Positions 46,208-56,900 of a stretch of DNA of 64,000 nucleotides are shown piece by piece. The translations under genes were made by a program, and so were the position numbers. Positions within the stretch are counted from its first letter, which is position 1. Each line of letters opens with the position of its first letter. Origin of the DNA: Micromonospora sp. WMMD812. Lineage in GTDB: Bacteria > Actinomycetota > Actinomycetes > Mycobacteriales > Micromonosporaceae. The stretch lies in contig NZ_CP114904.1 of the NCBI RefSeq assembly GCF_027497215.1, positions 2,998,001 through 3,062,000 of the forward strand, read 5' to 3'. The notes beneath the pieces were generated by a model, which did no database searches, was not told where the DNA came from, and saw nothing but the letters and a program-made list of their open reading frames with translations.

Positions 46208-46798
46208 ATGTCCATCCGTCACGGGCTGCTGGCCCTGCTCGAACGCGGCCAGATGTACGGCTACCAGCTGCGGGCCGCGTTCGAGGAGTCGACCGGCTCG
46301 ACCTGGCCGCTGAACATCGGGCAGGTCTACACCACGCTGTCCCGGCTGGAGCGGGACGGGCTGGTGCGCCCGCTGCCGGAGAGCGAGGCCGGGCAGCGCC
46401 CGTACGAGATCACCGACGCCGGCCGCGCGGACCTCGCGCTCTGGTTCGCCACCCCGATCAGCCGTACCGACCGACCCCGGGACGAACTGGCGATCAAACT
46501 GGCGCTGGCGCTCACCACCCCCGGCGTCGACGTGCAGTCGGTGGTGCAGACCCAGCGCAGCGCGACCATGCGGGCGTTGCAGGAGTTGACCCGGTTGAAG
46601 TACGCCAGCGACCGGCCCGAGGACCTGCCCTGGCGGCTCGTGCTGGACGCGATGGTGTTCCAGGCCGAGGCGGAGGTCCGCTGGCTGGACCACTGCGAGA
46701 CCAGCCTGGTCCGGTACCGTCCGCCCGGTCCGCGCCCGCAGGTCGCGGCTCCGCCGGCCGGGACGGACCGACCGGTCGACGAGGAGGCGCGGCGGTGA
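46208..46798 (+). CDS. PadR family transcriptional regulator
   Basis: A 196-residue regulator with the PadR winged helix SIRHGLLALLERGQMYGYQLRAAFEE...NIGQVYTTLSRLERDGLV and a C-terminal helical dimerisation region. ATG 46208 follows the palindromic promoter directly. Its stop overlaps the ATPase gene start (GTGA). The layout predicts that it represses its own operon and releases on binding an effector exported by the ABC system. Confidence 0.92.
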   Translation: MSIRHGLLALLERGQMYGYQLRAAFEESTGSTWPLNIGQVYTTLSRLERDGLVRPLPESEAGQRPYEITDAGRADLALWFATPISRTDRPRDELAIKLALALTTPGVDVQSVVQTQRSATMRALQELTRLKYASDRPEDLPWRLVLDAMVFQAEAEVRWLDHCETSLVRYRPPGPRPQVAAPPAGTDRPVDEEARR

Positions 46799-47529
46799 GC
46801 GGACCGGACGGCGCGGTGCTGGAGCTCCGTGACGTCCACCGCACCCACGGCGCCGACGCCGCCGCGGTGCACGCGCTGCGCGGGGTGAGCGTGACCGTCC
46901 GGGCCGGGGAGCTGGTGGCCGTGATGGGCCCGTCCGGCTCCGGCAAGTCCACCCTGTTGGCACTCGCCGGTGGGCTGGACAGCCCCACCGCCGGTGACGT
47001 CCGCGTGGAGGGCCAGCCGCTGGCCGCGCTGGACCGCCGCAGCCTGGCCCAGCTGCGCCGGCGCCGGATCGGCTACATCTTCCAGAACCTGAACCTGATC
47101 GGCAGCCTGAGCGCGGTGGAGAACGTCGCCTTGCCGCTGGAGCTCGACGGCACCGGCGTGCGGCGGGCCCGCAAGCTCGCGCTGGCCGCGCTCGCCGAGG
47201 TGGGGCTGCCGGAGTTGGGCGACCGCTTCCCGGACCAGCTGTCCGGCGGCCAGCAGCAGCGGGTGGCCATCGCCCGGGCGCTCGTGGGCGAACGGCGGCT
47301 GGTGCTGGCCGACGAGCCGACCGGAGCGCTGGACTCCCAGACCGGTGAGGCCGTGCTGCACCTGCTGCGCCGCCGAATCGACGCCGGCGCCGCCGGGCTG
47401 CTGGTCACGCACGAGGCGCGTCACGCCGGCTGGGCGGACCGGGTGATCTTCCTGCGGGACGGGGTGCTGGTCGACTCGACCGCCCCGCTCGGCAGCGTCG
47501 AGCAACTGCTGACCGGCAGCGGACGGTGA
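46795..47529 (+). CDS. ABC transporter ATP-binding protein (MacB/LolD type)
   Basis: A 244-residue ATPase. Walker A is MGPSGSGKST, the Q-loop is in YIFQNLNLIGSLSAVENV, the signature is LSGGQQQRVAIARAL and Walker B is LVLADEPTGALDS. The NLIGSLSAxEN pattern is typical of the MacB/LolD branch that powers FtsX-type permeases. Coupled by GTGA overlaps to padR before and the permease after. Confidence 0.93.
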   Translation: MSGPDGAVLELRDVHRTHGADAAAVHALRGVSVTVRAGELVAVMGPSGSGKSTLLALAGGLDSPTAGDVRVEGQPLAALDRRSLAQLRRRRIGYIFQNLNLIGSLSAVENVALPLELDGTGVRRARKLALAALAEVGLPELGDRFPDQLSGGQQQRVAIARALVGERRLVLADEPTGALDSQTGEAVLHLLRRRIDAGAAGLLVTHEARHAGWADRVIFLRDGVLVDSTAPLGSVEQLLTGSGR

Positions 47530-50342
47530 CCGTCCGGCCCGGCGTACGGTTCCGGCTGCCGGCCGGCGTCCGGCCCCCGTCGCGCGGGCGGCGGCCCACC
47601 CCGGCCGGCGCCGGAGGCGGCGCCTCGGGCGGGCGGCGGCGCACCGCGGAGCTGATCGGCTCGTGGCGGGCGGCGCTGCGCATCGCCCGCCGGGAGGCCC
47701 GCCGGGCCCGGGGCCGGACCGCACTCGTGCTGGCCATGATCACCCTGCCGGTACTGGTGCTGACCTTCCTGGCCGCCAGCTACGACATGGCGGAGCTGAC
47801 CCGGGGCGAGCGGATCGACCGGCAGCTGGGGAGCGCCGATGCCGGGCTGCGCTGGGTCGGTGACCTGCCGATCGTCCAGGACGAATGGGGCGAGAGCTGG
47901 TACCCGAAGGGTGGTGACCAACCGGCGCTCGGCCGCCCGGCCACCACCGAGGAGGTGACCGCGCTGCTCGGGCCGGGCGCCCGGGCCACCGAGGTGCGCG
48001 GGTGGACCCCGGTGGACTTCCGGGTGGACGGCCGCGACGCGGAGCTACCCGGCCGCACGCTCGACCTCACCGACCCGCTCGCCCGCAGCACGGTGCGGCT
48101 GCGGGCCGGCCGGGTCCCGGTCGGCCCGGGCGAGATCGCCGCGAGCCCCGCCGCGCTGCGGCGCCTCGACGCCCGGGTCGGCGACACGGTCACCAGCGCC
48201 CGCGGCGCGCGGTCGTACCGGGTGGTCGGGGTGGTCGAGTTCCCGGACGACCTCGGACCGCTGATCACGCTGCACCCGACCGGCGCGCCGCCCGCCGAGG
48301 GCGCGCCGGACTCAAACTGGCTGGTCGACGTGCCCGGGACGGTGGACGCCGACCTGGTCCACCGGCTGAACGAGCGGGGTGTGGTCGTGACCACGCGGAC
48401 CGCGACGGGGCCCGGCTTCGGCCCCCGGCTCGGGCCCGACCAGGGCCTACCGACCAGCATGAACGACCTGGGCACCGGAGTGTTGGTCGCTGGACTCGGG
48501 CTGCTGGAGGTGGTGCTGCTGGTCGGGCCGGCCTTCGCGGTCGGCGTACGCCGCCGGCGGCGGGATCTGGCCCTGGTCGCGGTGGCCGGCGCCGACGCCA
48601 CCCAGCTGCGCCGGGTCGTGCTGGCCGACGGCGTGGTGCTGGGCTGCCTCGGGGCCGCCGCCGGGCTGGTCCTCGGCGTCGGCGCCGCGTTCGCCGCCCG
48701 GCCCCTGATGGAGGAGTACGTCTTCGGAGCACGCTTCGGCGGTTACCGATGCTGGCCGGCCGCGTTGGTGGTCATCGCGGGTGTCGCGGTGCTGGCCGGG
48801 GTGCTCGCCGCCCTCGCCCCGGCCTGGACCGCCGCACGGCAGGACGTCGTCGCCGGGCTGGCCGGCCGGCGCACCCCGCCCCGGCACCGCGGTCGGTGGC
48901 TGGTGCTCGGGCTGGCCCTCGCCACCGGGGGCGCGGCGCTGGCCGCGCTCGGCGCCGCCCGGACCGCGCCCATCGTGATCCTCGCCGGGCTGATCCTGGG
49001 TGAGCTGGGGCTCGTCTTCTGCACGCCCACGCTGATCGGTCTGCTCGCCCGACTCGGCCGGGCCCTGCCACTGGCGCCCCGGATCGCGCTGCGCGACGCC
49101 AGCCGCAACCGGGCCTCCGCGGCACCGGCGATCTCCGCCGTGATGGCCGCGGTCGCCGGAAGCGTGGCGCTCGGCACGTACCTGGCCAGCGACACGGCCC
49201 GCAACGCCGCCACCTACCGGCCCGCCATGCCGCCCGGGCACCTGCTGGTCACCCAACGCGACCCGGACGGGCCGCCACCGTCGCCCGGGCAGGTCGGCGC
49301 CGCAGCCCGGACCCACCTGGACGCCGACGCGGTGGCGCCGGTCGGGACGATCGGCTGCGACCCGGACCGCGGTCCGACCGCCATCTGCACCGTCAACCCG
49401 GTGCGGCCCCCGGAACGGGTCTGCCCCTGGGTGCCGAGCGACGTGCTCAGCGCCGCCGACCGGCGGCAGGCGCGGGCCGACCCGCGCTGCCACCTGAACG
49501 CCCGGGACCCCTATGGGATGTACGTCGAGGTGCTGGTGGACGACGGGGCCGCGCTGCCGATCCTCACCGGCGCGCCTCCGGCGGACGCGGCGGCGGCCGC
49601 CGCGGTGCTGCGTGCCGGCGGCGTGGTGGTGACCGACCCGAGTTACCTGCGCGACGGGCGAGTGGCGGTCGAGGTGGACCGGGGTGCGGAGGGCGGGCCG
49701 CCGGTCAACACGGTCAGCGTGCTGACCGGCTACGCCCTGACCGGTGGCATCGGCCCGGACCGGCTGCTGCTCTCCCCCGCCGCGGCCACCCGGCTCGGGC
49801 TGAGCTGGACGACGACCGGCTGGGCGGTCGCCGCGCCGACGCCGCCGGACCAGCGGCGGCTCGACCGGTTCACCGCCGCGCTGCGACCGTCCGGCGGGTA
49901 CCTCGTGAACGTGGAGCGGGGCAGCCCGTCGAGCCAGGAGGCGCCGCTGCTGCTCCTGCTCGCGGCGGGCGCCGGGCTGATCACCGTGGGGGCCGCCGGG
50001 ATCGCCACCGGGCTCGCCGCCGCCGAGGGCCGCGCCGACCTCTCCACCCTCGCCGCGGTCGGGGCCAGTCCGGGCGTACGCCGGCTGCTGTCGCTCTGCC
50101 AGGCTGGCGTGATCGCCGGGCTCGGCTCGGTGCTGGGCATCGTGGCCGGCCTCGGCTCGGCCGGCATCATCATCTTCTCGATCAACCGGCAGTACGCCGG
50201 CACCTGGCCGGTCGAGGACCCGTACCCGCTGGTGGTGCCCTGGTCGGCGCTCGGCGTCCTGGTGCTCGTGCCGCTGGTGGCGATGCTCGGCGCGGGCCTG
50301 TTCACCCGATCCCGGCTGCCGATCGAGCGGCGGCTGGACTGA
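47526..50342 (+). CDS. FtsX/MacB-type ABC transporter permease
   Basis: A 938-residue permease with two FtsX-like units. A first helix (LALVLAMITLPVLVLTFLAAS) precedes a 230-residue extracytoplasmic MacB-like domain, then three helices (LVAGLGLLEVVLLVGPAFAVGVRRRRRDLALV onward), further helices in the middle, a second external domain with several cysteines (residues about 610-680), and the last three helices. Such systems act as mechanotransmitters for antimicrobial peptide or lipid export. GTG 47526 overlaps the ATPase stop. The PadR context suggests induced export or resistance. Confidence 0.88.
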   Translation: MTVRPGVRFRLPAGVRPPSRGRRPTPAGAGGGASGGRRRTAELIGSWRAALRIARREARRARGRTALVLAMITLPVLVLTFLAASYDMAELTRGERIDRQLGSADAGLRWVGDLPIVQDEWGESWYPKGGDQPALGRPATTEEVTALLGPGARATEVRGWTPVDFRVDGRDAELPGRTLDLTDPLARSTVRLRAGRVPVGPGEIAASPAALRRLDARVGDTVTSARGARSYRVVGVVEFPDDLGPLITLHPTGAPPAEGAPDSNWLVDVPGTVDADLVHRLNERGVVVTTRTATGPGFGPRLGPDQGLPTSMNDLGTGVLVAGLGLLEVVLLVGPAFAVGVRRRRRDLALVAVAGADATQLRRVVLADGVVLGCLGAAAGLVLGVGAAFAARPLMEEYVFGARFGGYRCWPAALVVIAGVAVLAGVLAALAPAWTAARQDVVAGLAGRRTPPRHRGRWLVLGLALATGGAALAALGAARTAPIVILAGLILGELGLVFCTPTLIGLLARLGRALPLAPRIALRDASRNRASAAPAISAVMAAVAGSVALGTYLASDTARNAATYRPAMPPGHLLVTQRDPDGPPPSPGQVGAAARTHLDADAVAPVGTIGCDPDRGPTAICTVNPVRPPERVCPWVPSDVLSAADRRQARADPRCHLNARDPYGMYVEVLVDDGAALPILTGAPPADAAAAAAVLRAGGVVVTDPSYLRDGRVAVEVDRGAEGGPPVNTVSVLTGYALTGGIGPDRLLLSPAAATRLGLSWTTTGWAVAAPTPPDQRRLDRFTAALRPSGGYLVNVERGSPSSQEAPLLLLLAAGAGLITVGAAGIATGLAAAEGRADLSTLAAVGASPGVRRLLSLCQAGVIAGLGSVLGIVAGLGSAGIIIFSINRQYAGTWPVEDPYPLVVPWSALGVLVLVPLVAMLGAGLFTRSRLPIERRLD

Positions 50343-50451
50343 GCGGGGGGCGGGCGGTACGCCCGACGGCACCGGCGGACGGGCCGGTGCCGGCGACCGG
50401 CCCCACCCGCCGGGGGTGTCGTCGGGACCGCCGGACCGGCACACTGTCCCG

Positions 50452-50952
50452 ATGTCCGTGCTCGGAGCCCTCACCCGCCGCGTCGGCCACCACCGCTGGT
50501 TCGGTGCCGCCGCGCGCCTGCTCGTCCCGGCGGATCGAATGGTCGGGCGGCTCACCCGGGGCCGGGTGGTCGCGCTGGGCCTCATCCCGTCCCTGGTCCT
50601 GACCACCACCGGCCGCCGCTCCGGCAAGCCCCGCAGCAACCCCCTGCTGTACGTCCGCGACGGCGACGCCTTCGTCGTCATCGGTTCGAACTGGGGCCAG
50701 ACCCACCACCCCGGCTGGGCGATGAACCTGCTCGCCCAACCCGGCGCCGAGGTGGACGTACGGGGCCGACGGATCCCGGTGCGCGCCGACGTCGCCACCG
50801 GCGCCGAGCGGGACCGGCTCTGGCATCTGCTGGTCACCGAGTGGCCGGCGTACCGCACGTACGTGCGTCGGGCCGGCGGCCGGGAGATCCGCATCTTTCG
50901 ACTGGTCCCGGTCGGGCGCGGCGAGCCGGGCGGAACGGGCGAGCGTGGCTAG
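50452..50952 (+). CDS. Deazaflavin (F420)-dependent nitroreductase family protein
   Basis: A 166-residue Ddn/FDOR-type oxidoreductase. The family motif LTTTGRRSGKPRSNPLLYVRDGDAFVVIGSNWG and the HPGWAMNLLAQPGAEVDVRGRRIPVRA block are well matched. Members use F420H2 to reduce nitroimidazoles, aflatoxins or unknown natural substrates. ATG 50452 (MSVLGALTRRVGHH) was chosen. It lies 109 bases after the ABC permease and probably is an independent gene. Confidence 0.88.
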   Translation: MSVLGALTRRVGHHRWFGAAARLLVPADRMVGRLTRGRVVALGLIPSLVLTTTGRRSGKPRSNPLLYVRDGDAFVVIGSNWGQTHHPGWAMNLLAQPGAEVDVRGRRIPVRADVATGAERDRLWHLLVTEWPAYRTYVRRAGGREIRIFRLVPVGRGEPGGTGERG

Positions 50953-51061
50953 GGTGGTGCCAGCGGGGTGACCGGCGCGGGCGGTCGCGGCCGTCGGTCA
51001 CCCTGACCGGCCGGCGGTGCGGCGGAGCTGTCCGCACAGTCGCGAGGCAGGGGTGGTCGGC

Positions 51062-51799
51062 GTGGACGCGAGCAGCGAGGACACCGAGGTCGACCGACAC
51101 CTGGCCGATCCCCGGTGGACGGTGGCCGAGCGCGTGGCGGCGGCGGCGCGGCGGCGGTTCCCCGCCGACGTGCTCGCGGTCGCGGTGCACGGGCCGCTGG
51201 CCCACGGCGACGACGACGGTGGCGGTGACGGCGAGGTCGGGCTGCTGGTGGTGACCTACCGGCCGGAATCGGGGCCGAGCCCCGCCACCCGTCGCGTGGA
51301 CGGCGTGCTGGTCGACCTCACGGTGGCCGGGGCGGACGACTACCTCCGGCAGGCCCGGACCATCACGCCGCTCTGGCCGCTGACCGCCGACCGCTACGTC
51401 ACCACCCGCTCGCTGCACGACCCGACGAACTGGCTGCGTACCCTGCGCGACGAGCACCTGGGCCGCCTGGCCCGGGCCCGGCCGGCCGAGTTCAGCGCCG
51501 CCGCCCGGCAGGCCTGGTACCGGGGCTACGCGGCGCACGCCCGGGCCGCGCGCCTGGCCGAGTGGTACGAGACGGACCAGGCGCTGCTCATGCTCGGCGA
51601 GGCCCGGCTGGCCGCGGCGACGGTGAACGGCCTACTCGGCCGGACCTACTTCCGGGATCCCGGTGACGCGGTCCGCCGTACGGGGCTGGCCGGCGCGGAC
51701 ATGACCGAGGTGGGTGCGGTGCTGGCGCGCCAGTCGGCGGAGCTGGCCGCCCGGGGCCAGCCGGTCGACGGCACTGTGGACGATCTCCTCACGAGCTGA
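51062..51799 (+). CDS. Nucleotidyltransferase-like protein
   Basis: A 245-residue protein whose first half reads like a minimal nucleotidyltransferase domain (VLAVAVHGPLAHGDDDGGGDGEVGLLVVTY, with an HGP in place of the usual GSxxxG), followed by an all-helical C-terminal domain (ARAARLAEWYETDQALLMLGEARLAAATVNGLL) as in kanamycin nucleotidyltransferase relatives. The catalytic DxD pattern is not clear, so it may be a catalytically altered member. GTG 51062 has GGGGTGG five bases upstream; another GTG three codons before is possible. It converges on the VIT1-like gene. Confidence 0.6.
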   Translation: MDASSEDTEVDRHLADPRWTVAERVAAAARRRFPADVLAVAVHGPLAHGDDDGGGDGEVGLLVVTYRPESGPSPATRRVDGVLVDLTVAGADDYLRQARTITPLWPLTADRYVTTRSLHDPTNWLRTLRDEHLGRLARARPAEFSAAARQAWYRGYAAHARAARLAEWYETDQALLMLGEARLAAATVNGLLGRTYFRDPGDAVRRTGLAGADMTEVGAVLARQSAELAARGQPVDGTVDDLLTS

Positions 51800-51814
51800 C
51801 CCGCCCGTCCGCCG

Positions 51815-52531
51815 TCAGCCGAGGCCGCCCTGGACGCCGATCAGGGCGCCGATCCCGTAGGTCGCGGCGGCGGCCCCCGCACCCAGCAGCAGTTGGCGTA
51901 GCCCGCCGGACCACCAGGCCCGGTTGGTGAACCGGGCGACCACCGCACCGGCGGCGAAGAGACCGAGCCCGCCCACGCCGAGCGCCAGCCCGAGGCTGGT
52001 GAAGCCGACGAGGTAGGTCAGCAGCGGCACCAGCGCGCCGACCGAGAAGAACAGGAACGACGAGAACGCGGCGGCCCAGGGGCTCGGCTGCTCGTCCGGG
52101 TCGACGCCCAACTCCTCCCGGACGTGCACCCGCAGCGCCTCCTCCGGGTTTCGCCGGACGGTCTCGGCCACCTGCGTGGCGAGATCCCGGGGCAGCCCGC
52201 GGGCCACCCAGGCGTCGGCCAGCTCCCGCGCCTCCGCCTCGGGGTGCCGCTCCAGTTCCCGCCGCTCCTTGGCCACCTCGGCGGCGACCTGCTCGTTGGC
52301 CGACCGGACGCTGGTGTACTCACCCAGCCCCATCGAGATGGCCCCGGCCACCAGGCCGGCCGCGCCGGTCAGCACGATGCTGCGCGGCGACACGCCGCCG
52401 CCACCCACCCCGGCGATCAGGGCGATGTTGGTGACCAGGCCGTCCATGGCGCCGAACACCGCCGGCCGCAGCCAGCCGCCGGACACGTCCGCGTGGTGCG
52501 CCTCGCGCAGCGCCGCCGGGGTGTCGGTCAC
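51815..52531 (-). CDS. VIT1/CCC1 family transporter
   Basis: A 238-residue membrane protein of the vacuolar iron transporter superfamily. Helix 1 with [20 protein letters not shown], helix 2 [22 protein letters not shown], a cytoplasmic charged helical domain ([29 protein letters not shown]) and three C-terminal helices match the family. Relatives move iron or manganese out of the cytoplasm or into compartments. GTG 52531 overlaps the map stop, so it is translated with methionine aminopeptidase, a metal-dependent enzyme. Confidence 0.88.
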   Translation of the reverse strand: MTDTPAALREAHHADVSGGWLRPAVFGAMDGLVTNIALIAGVGGGGVSPRSIVLTGAAGLVAGAISMGLGEYTSVRSANEQVAAEVAKERRELERHPEAEARELADAWVARGLPRDLATQVAETVRRNPEEALRVHVREELGVDPDEQPSPWAAAFSSFLFFSVGALVPLLTYLVGFTSLGLALGVGGLGLFAAGAVVARFTNRAWWSGGLRQLLLGAGAAAATYGIGALIGVQGGLG

Positions 52532-53385
52532 GGCAGGGTCAGGATCTCGTGCCCGTCTTCGGTCACCAGGATGGTGTGCTCGAACTGGGCCGTCCACTTC
52601 CGGTCCTTCGTGACCACCGTCCAGCCGTCGTCCCACATGTCGTACTGGTAGGTGCCGAGGGTGATCATCGGCTCGATGGTGAAGGTCATCCCCGGCTCCA
52701 TGACGTCGGTGGGGCGCGGGCTGTCGTAGTGCGGCACGTAGAGGCCGCTGTGGAAGGACTCGCCGATCCCGTGGCCGGTGAAGTCGCGGACCACGCCGTA
52801 GCCGAAGCGCTTGGCGTACGACTCGATGACCCGGCCGATCACGTTGATCTGGCGGCCCGGGGCCACCGCCCGGATGCCGCGCATCATCGCCTCGTGGGTC
52901 CGCTCGACCAGCAGCCGGGCCTCCTCGCTGACCGCGCCGACGCAGAACGTGGCGTCGGTGTCACCGTGCACGCCGTTGATGTACGCGGTCACGTCGACGT
53001 TGATGATGTCGCCGTCCTCGAGCACGGTCGTGTCCGGGATGCCGTGGCAGATCACCTCGTTGAGGCTGGTGCAGCAGGACTTGGGGAAGCCCTTGTAGCC
53101 CAACGTCGACGGGTAGGCGCCGTGGTCGCAGAGGAACTCGTGCACCACCCGGTCGATCTCGTCGGTGGTGACACCCGGCTTGCAGTGCTCCCCGGCGAGC
53201 TGGGTCGCCTGCGCGGCCAGCCGGCTGGCGACCCGCATCTTCTCGATGGTCTCCGGGGTCTGCACGTGCGACCCCCGCCACTCCTGCGGGCCCTTCTTGC
53301 CCACGTACTCGGGACGGGCGATGTGGGCAGGCACCGGTCGCCACGGGGAGAGCGTGCCTGGGGTCAGCGGCGCACGGACGGTCAT
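52528..53385 (-). CDS. map: Methionine aminopeptidase type I
   Basis: A 285-residue metalloprotease removing N-terminal methionine. The five metal ligands lie in [39 protein letters not shown] and TAQFEHTI. A 40-residue N-terminal extension ([28 protein letters not shown]) is the proline-rich linker of the actinobacterial longer type (as in mycobacterial MapB). ATG 53385 opens that extension. It is divergent from the STAS gene. Confidence 0.95.
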   Translation of the reverse strand: MTVRAPLTPGTLSPWRPVPAHIARPEYVGKKGPQEWRGSHVQTPETIEKMRVASRLAAQATQLAGEHCKPGVTTDEIDRVVHEFLCDHGAYPSTLGYKGFPKSCCTSLNEVICHGIPDTTVLEDGDIINVDVTAYINGVHGDTDATFCVGAVSEEARLLVERTHEAMMRGIRAVAPGRQINVIGRVIESYAKRFGYGVVRDFTGHGIGESFHSGLYVPHYDSPRPTDVMEPGMTFTIEPMITLGTYQYDMWDDGWTVVTKDRKWTAQFEHTILVTEDGHEILTLP

Positions 53386-53479
53386 GGGACAAGCCTATCG
53401 CCGCGACCGACGTGAACCCCGCCACGGCCCGGTCCGACGGGTTGTTGCCCGGCCCGGCCCGCTGTGCCATCGTGTCTGC

Positions 53480-53794
53480 GTGGATCAAGGGGCAGTGCCG
53501 CCCGTCTTCTCCGCCACGGCGGAGACCGACGGTGATCAGCTCCGGGTGGTGGTGACCGGCGAGGTCGACATGGCGACCGCCGACACCATGTTCCAGACCG
53601 CGCTCCGGCAGCCGGCCGCGCGGCTGACGCTCGACCTGCGCGCGGTGACCTTCTTCGACTCGGCCGCGATCCACGCCCTGGTGCGGTTGGCCCAGCAGTT
53701 CCCGGGCACGATCACCGTGCTGCCGTCCCGGCAGGTCCGCCGAGTGCTGGACATCTCGGGCCTCGGCGAGCAGGCCTGGCTCGATCCCGCCTGA
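53480..53794 (+). CDS. STAS-domain anti-sigma factor antagonist
   Basis: A 104-residue SpoIIAA/RsbV-like protein. The STAS core is LRVVVTGEVDMATADTMFQTAL and LTLDLRAVTFFDSAAIHALVRLA. The phosphorylatable serine of the DS-G motif would be S61, though the usual glycine is missing (DSAA), so its phosphorylation is a prediction. GTG 53480 was chosen. It converges on the giant kinase/phosphatase gene 108 bases away, which carries both the phosphatase and the RsbW-like kinase domains needed to switch such an antagonist. Confidence 0.85.
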   Translation: MDQGAVPPVFSATAETDGDQLRVVVTGEVDMATADTMFQTALRQPAARLTLDLRAVTFFDSAAIHALVRLAQQFPGTITVLPSRQVRRVLDISGLGEQAWLDPA

Positions 53795-53902
53795 GCCCGC
53801 CCGGCGGTTCCGCGCCGGCGGCAGCGGACCGCCCGTCACGGCCGCAGCCGAGCGCCCGTCACGGCGGCAGGCCGCGTACGGACCGTCGCGTCGGCGGGCG
53901 GC

Positions 53903-56900
53903 TCAGCCCTGTAGTCGCCGGCGCAGTGTCACTTCGGTGCCGGTCGCGCTACGGCTGACCGACAGCTCCCCCAACGCCCGGATCAGCGAGAGCCCACGCC
54001 CCCGGAACCCGGAACCGGTCGACTCGCGCCAGTGCCCGCTGTCGCGCACCGTGGCGACGACCGTCCCGTCCTCGATCGTCACGTCGATGTCGACCATCGG
54101 CTCGGTCGGGGCGACCGGATGCTCGATGGCGTTGGCGGCGGCCTCGGAGATGGCCACGGTGAGGTCGAACAGGTCCGTCTCCCCGACGCCGTGGGCGACG
54201 AGGAAGTCCTCCAGCCGCTTGCGGAGGACGCTGAGTCGGGTCGGGTCGGCCGGCAGGCGCAGCGTGAAGCGGTTGGGCTCGGCCGCCTCCAGCGCGAGCA
54301 CGGCCACGTCGTCGCGGCGTGGCCGGCCCTCGACGCGTGCCACCACGGCGTCGATCAGGTCCGTCACGTGCTCGCCGGGGGTGGCGGCGTCCACGCGCAG
54401 CCGCGCCAGAGCCGCGTCGATGCCGACGTGCCGGTCCTCGATCAGCCCGTCCGTGTAGAGCAGCAACCGGCTGCCGGCGGGCAACTCCCCCTCCAGGGTC
54501 CGGTACGCCGCGTCCGGTATGGCGCCGACCGGCGGCCCGAGCGCGCGGTCGTGCAGGAACGCCACGTCGCCTCCCCGGATGACCAGCGGGGACGGGTGAC
54601 CGGCGCTGGCGTAGCGCAGCCGGCCGGTGCGGGGGTGGAACAGTAGGCAAACCACGGTCGCGAAGGACCGCCGTTCGGTCGAGCTGACCAGCCGGTTGAG
54701 CCGGGTCAGCGACTCGCCGGGGTCGAAGCCTTCCAGCACGTACGCCCGCAGCGCGTTGCGCACCTGGCCCATCGCGGCGGCGGCCTGCACGCCCTTGCCG
54801 ACCACGTCACCGATGACGAGCACCAGCTCGGCGCCGTCGCGCGCGACCACGTCGTACCAGTCACCGCCGACCTCCACGTCGGTGGTGCCCGGCAGGTAGC
54901 GGCTGGCGACCACCGCGCCGGGCAGTTGGGGCAGAGCCCGGGGCAGCAGGCTGTGCTGCAACGTGGTGGCGATCCGGTGCTCGGCCTCGTAGAGCTGGGC
55001 GTTCTCCAGCCGTACGCCGACCAGCCGGGCGAGCTGGGCCAGCGCGGCCTTGTCGGTCTCCGCGCCGTCCCCGTCCGCCCGCCACACCCGCAGCTCTCCC
55101 CGTGGTTCGCCGCCGCTGCCGGTCAGCGGCAGCACGAACGACGGGTCGTGGCCGCTACGGCCCCCGGCGTCCGCCTCGACGCGCCTGCCACCCGCGGCGA
55201 CCAGCACCCGGGCAGCCGCGACGAGGTCGAGCGCGTGCCGGGCGGCGACCTGGAGCACGTCCCCGGTGGACCGGGCGGTGTTCACCGCCACCGCCGCGTC
55301 GGCCAGCGCCCGGAGCCGGCGGATGATCTGACCGCGCAGCTGGCCCAGCTCGACGTTGGCCCGGACCCGGGCGATCAGCTCCTGACCGGAGAAGGGCTTG
55401 GTGAGGTAGTCGTCCGCGCCGACCGACAGGCCGGCCACCGCCTCGGCCGAGCCGGCGCGGGCGGAGAGCAGCACGATCGGCACGTCGCGGGTGCGATCGT
55501 CGGCGCGCAGGGCGGTCACCAGCCCGAACCCGTCCAGCCGGGGCATCATCACGTCGGTGAGCACCAGGTCGAACGCGCCCTCCACGGCCAGCCGCAGCGC
55601 CTGCGCGCCGTCGGCCGCGGTGACGACCTCCCAGGCCGGGGAGAGCAGCCGGGTGACGTGTTCGCGCAGGTCCGGGTTGTCGTCGACGACCAGGATCCGG
55701 CCCGCGCGAACGCCTTCGGTGGGCCGTCCGCCGGTGGCCACGGACTCCTCGGCGCCGGTCCAGATCGCCGTCTCCGCGACGTAGAGCCGGGCCTGCTCCG
55801 ACCCGGCGGGTGCCGGCCCCCCGGCGTCGGCGACCCGCTCGGCGGGCAGGTGCGCGAAGCCGAACGGGACGGTCACGGTGAACACGCTTCCCTGACCGAC
55901 CCGACTGGTCACCGCGACCTCGCCGCCGTGCATCTCGGTCAGATCGCGGACCAGCGCCAGGCCGATCCCGGTGCCCTCGTGGGTCCGGGCGCGCACCTCG
56001 GGCGCCCGGTGGAACCGCTCGAAGACGTGCGGCAGCTCGCCCGGGGCGATACCCACCCCGGTGTCGACGACCTCCAGGCGGGCCTTCCCGTCCACCGCCC
56101 GGACCCGGACGCGGATCTCGCCGTCGAAGGTGAACTTGACCGCGTTCGCCACCAGGTTGAGGACGATCTTCTCCCACATGTCGCGGTCCACGAAGACCGG
56201 CGCGGGCAGCGGTGGGCAGTCGACCACCAGGCGCATGCCGGCGCGTTCGATCGCGGAGCGGAACGTGCTCGCCAGGCGGGACGAGTAGTCGGCCAGGTCG
56301 GTGGGCTGGTAGCGGGCGGCCAGCCGGCCCGACTCCAGCCGGGAGAAGTCGAGCACCGTGTTGACCAGCTTGAGCAGGCGCAACGCGTTGCGGTGCACCA
56401 CGGTGAGCCGGTCGGTGTACGCGGCCGGCAGCGCCGAGTCGGCCAGCAGGTCCTCCAGCGGGCCGAGCACGAGGGTGAGGGGGGTGCGGAACTCGTGGCT
56501 GACGTTGGCGAAGAAGTTGGTCTTGGCGCGGTCCAGGGCGGCCAGCGCGGCGGCCCGGTCGCGTTCCTGCTCGTACGCCCGCTGCTTGCCCACCGCCCGG
56601 GAGATCTGGGCCGCGACCAGGTCCAGGAAGTTCCGGTACTCGTCGGTGAGCGGCAGCCGGCGGGCCACGCCCAGCACCAGCGCGCCGACGGTCTCGTTGG
56701 TCGCCGTGACCGGCAGCACCAGCGCCCGGTCGGCCGCCGCGGCCGGCACCGGATCGAGCAGGTCGGCCACCGCCACCTCGGCTCCGTCACCGACCCGGGC
56801 GAACACCTCCGGCGACGTGCCGGCGGTCGCCGGGTCGACGCCGCTGGCCCCGGCCAGGGCGAACCGGCCGGCGTCGTCCCGGAGCCAGATCTGGGCGAAG

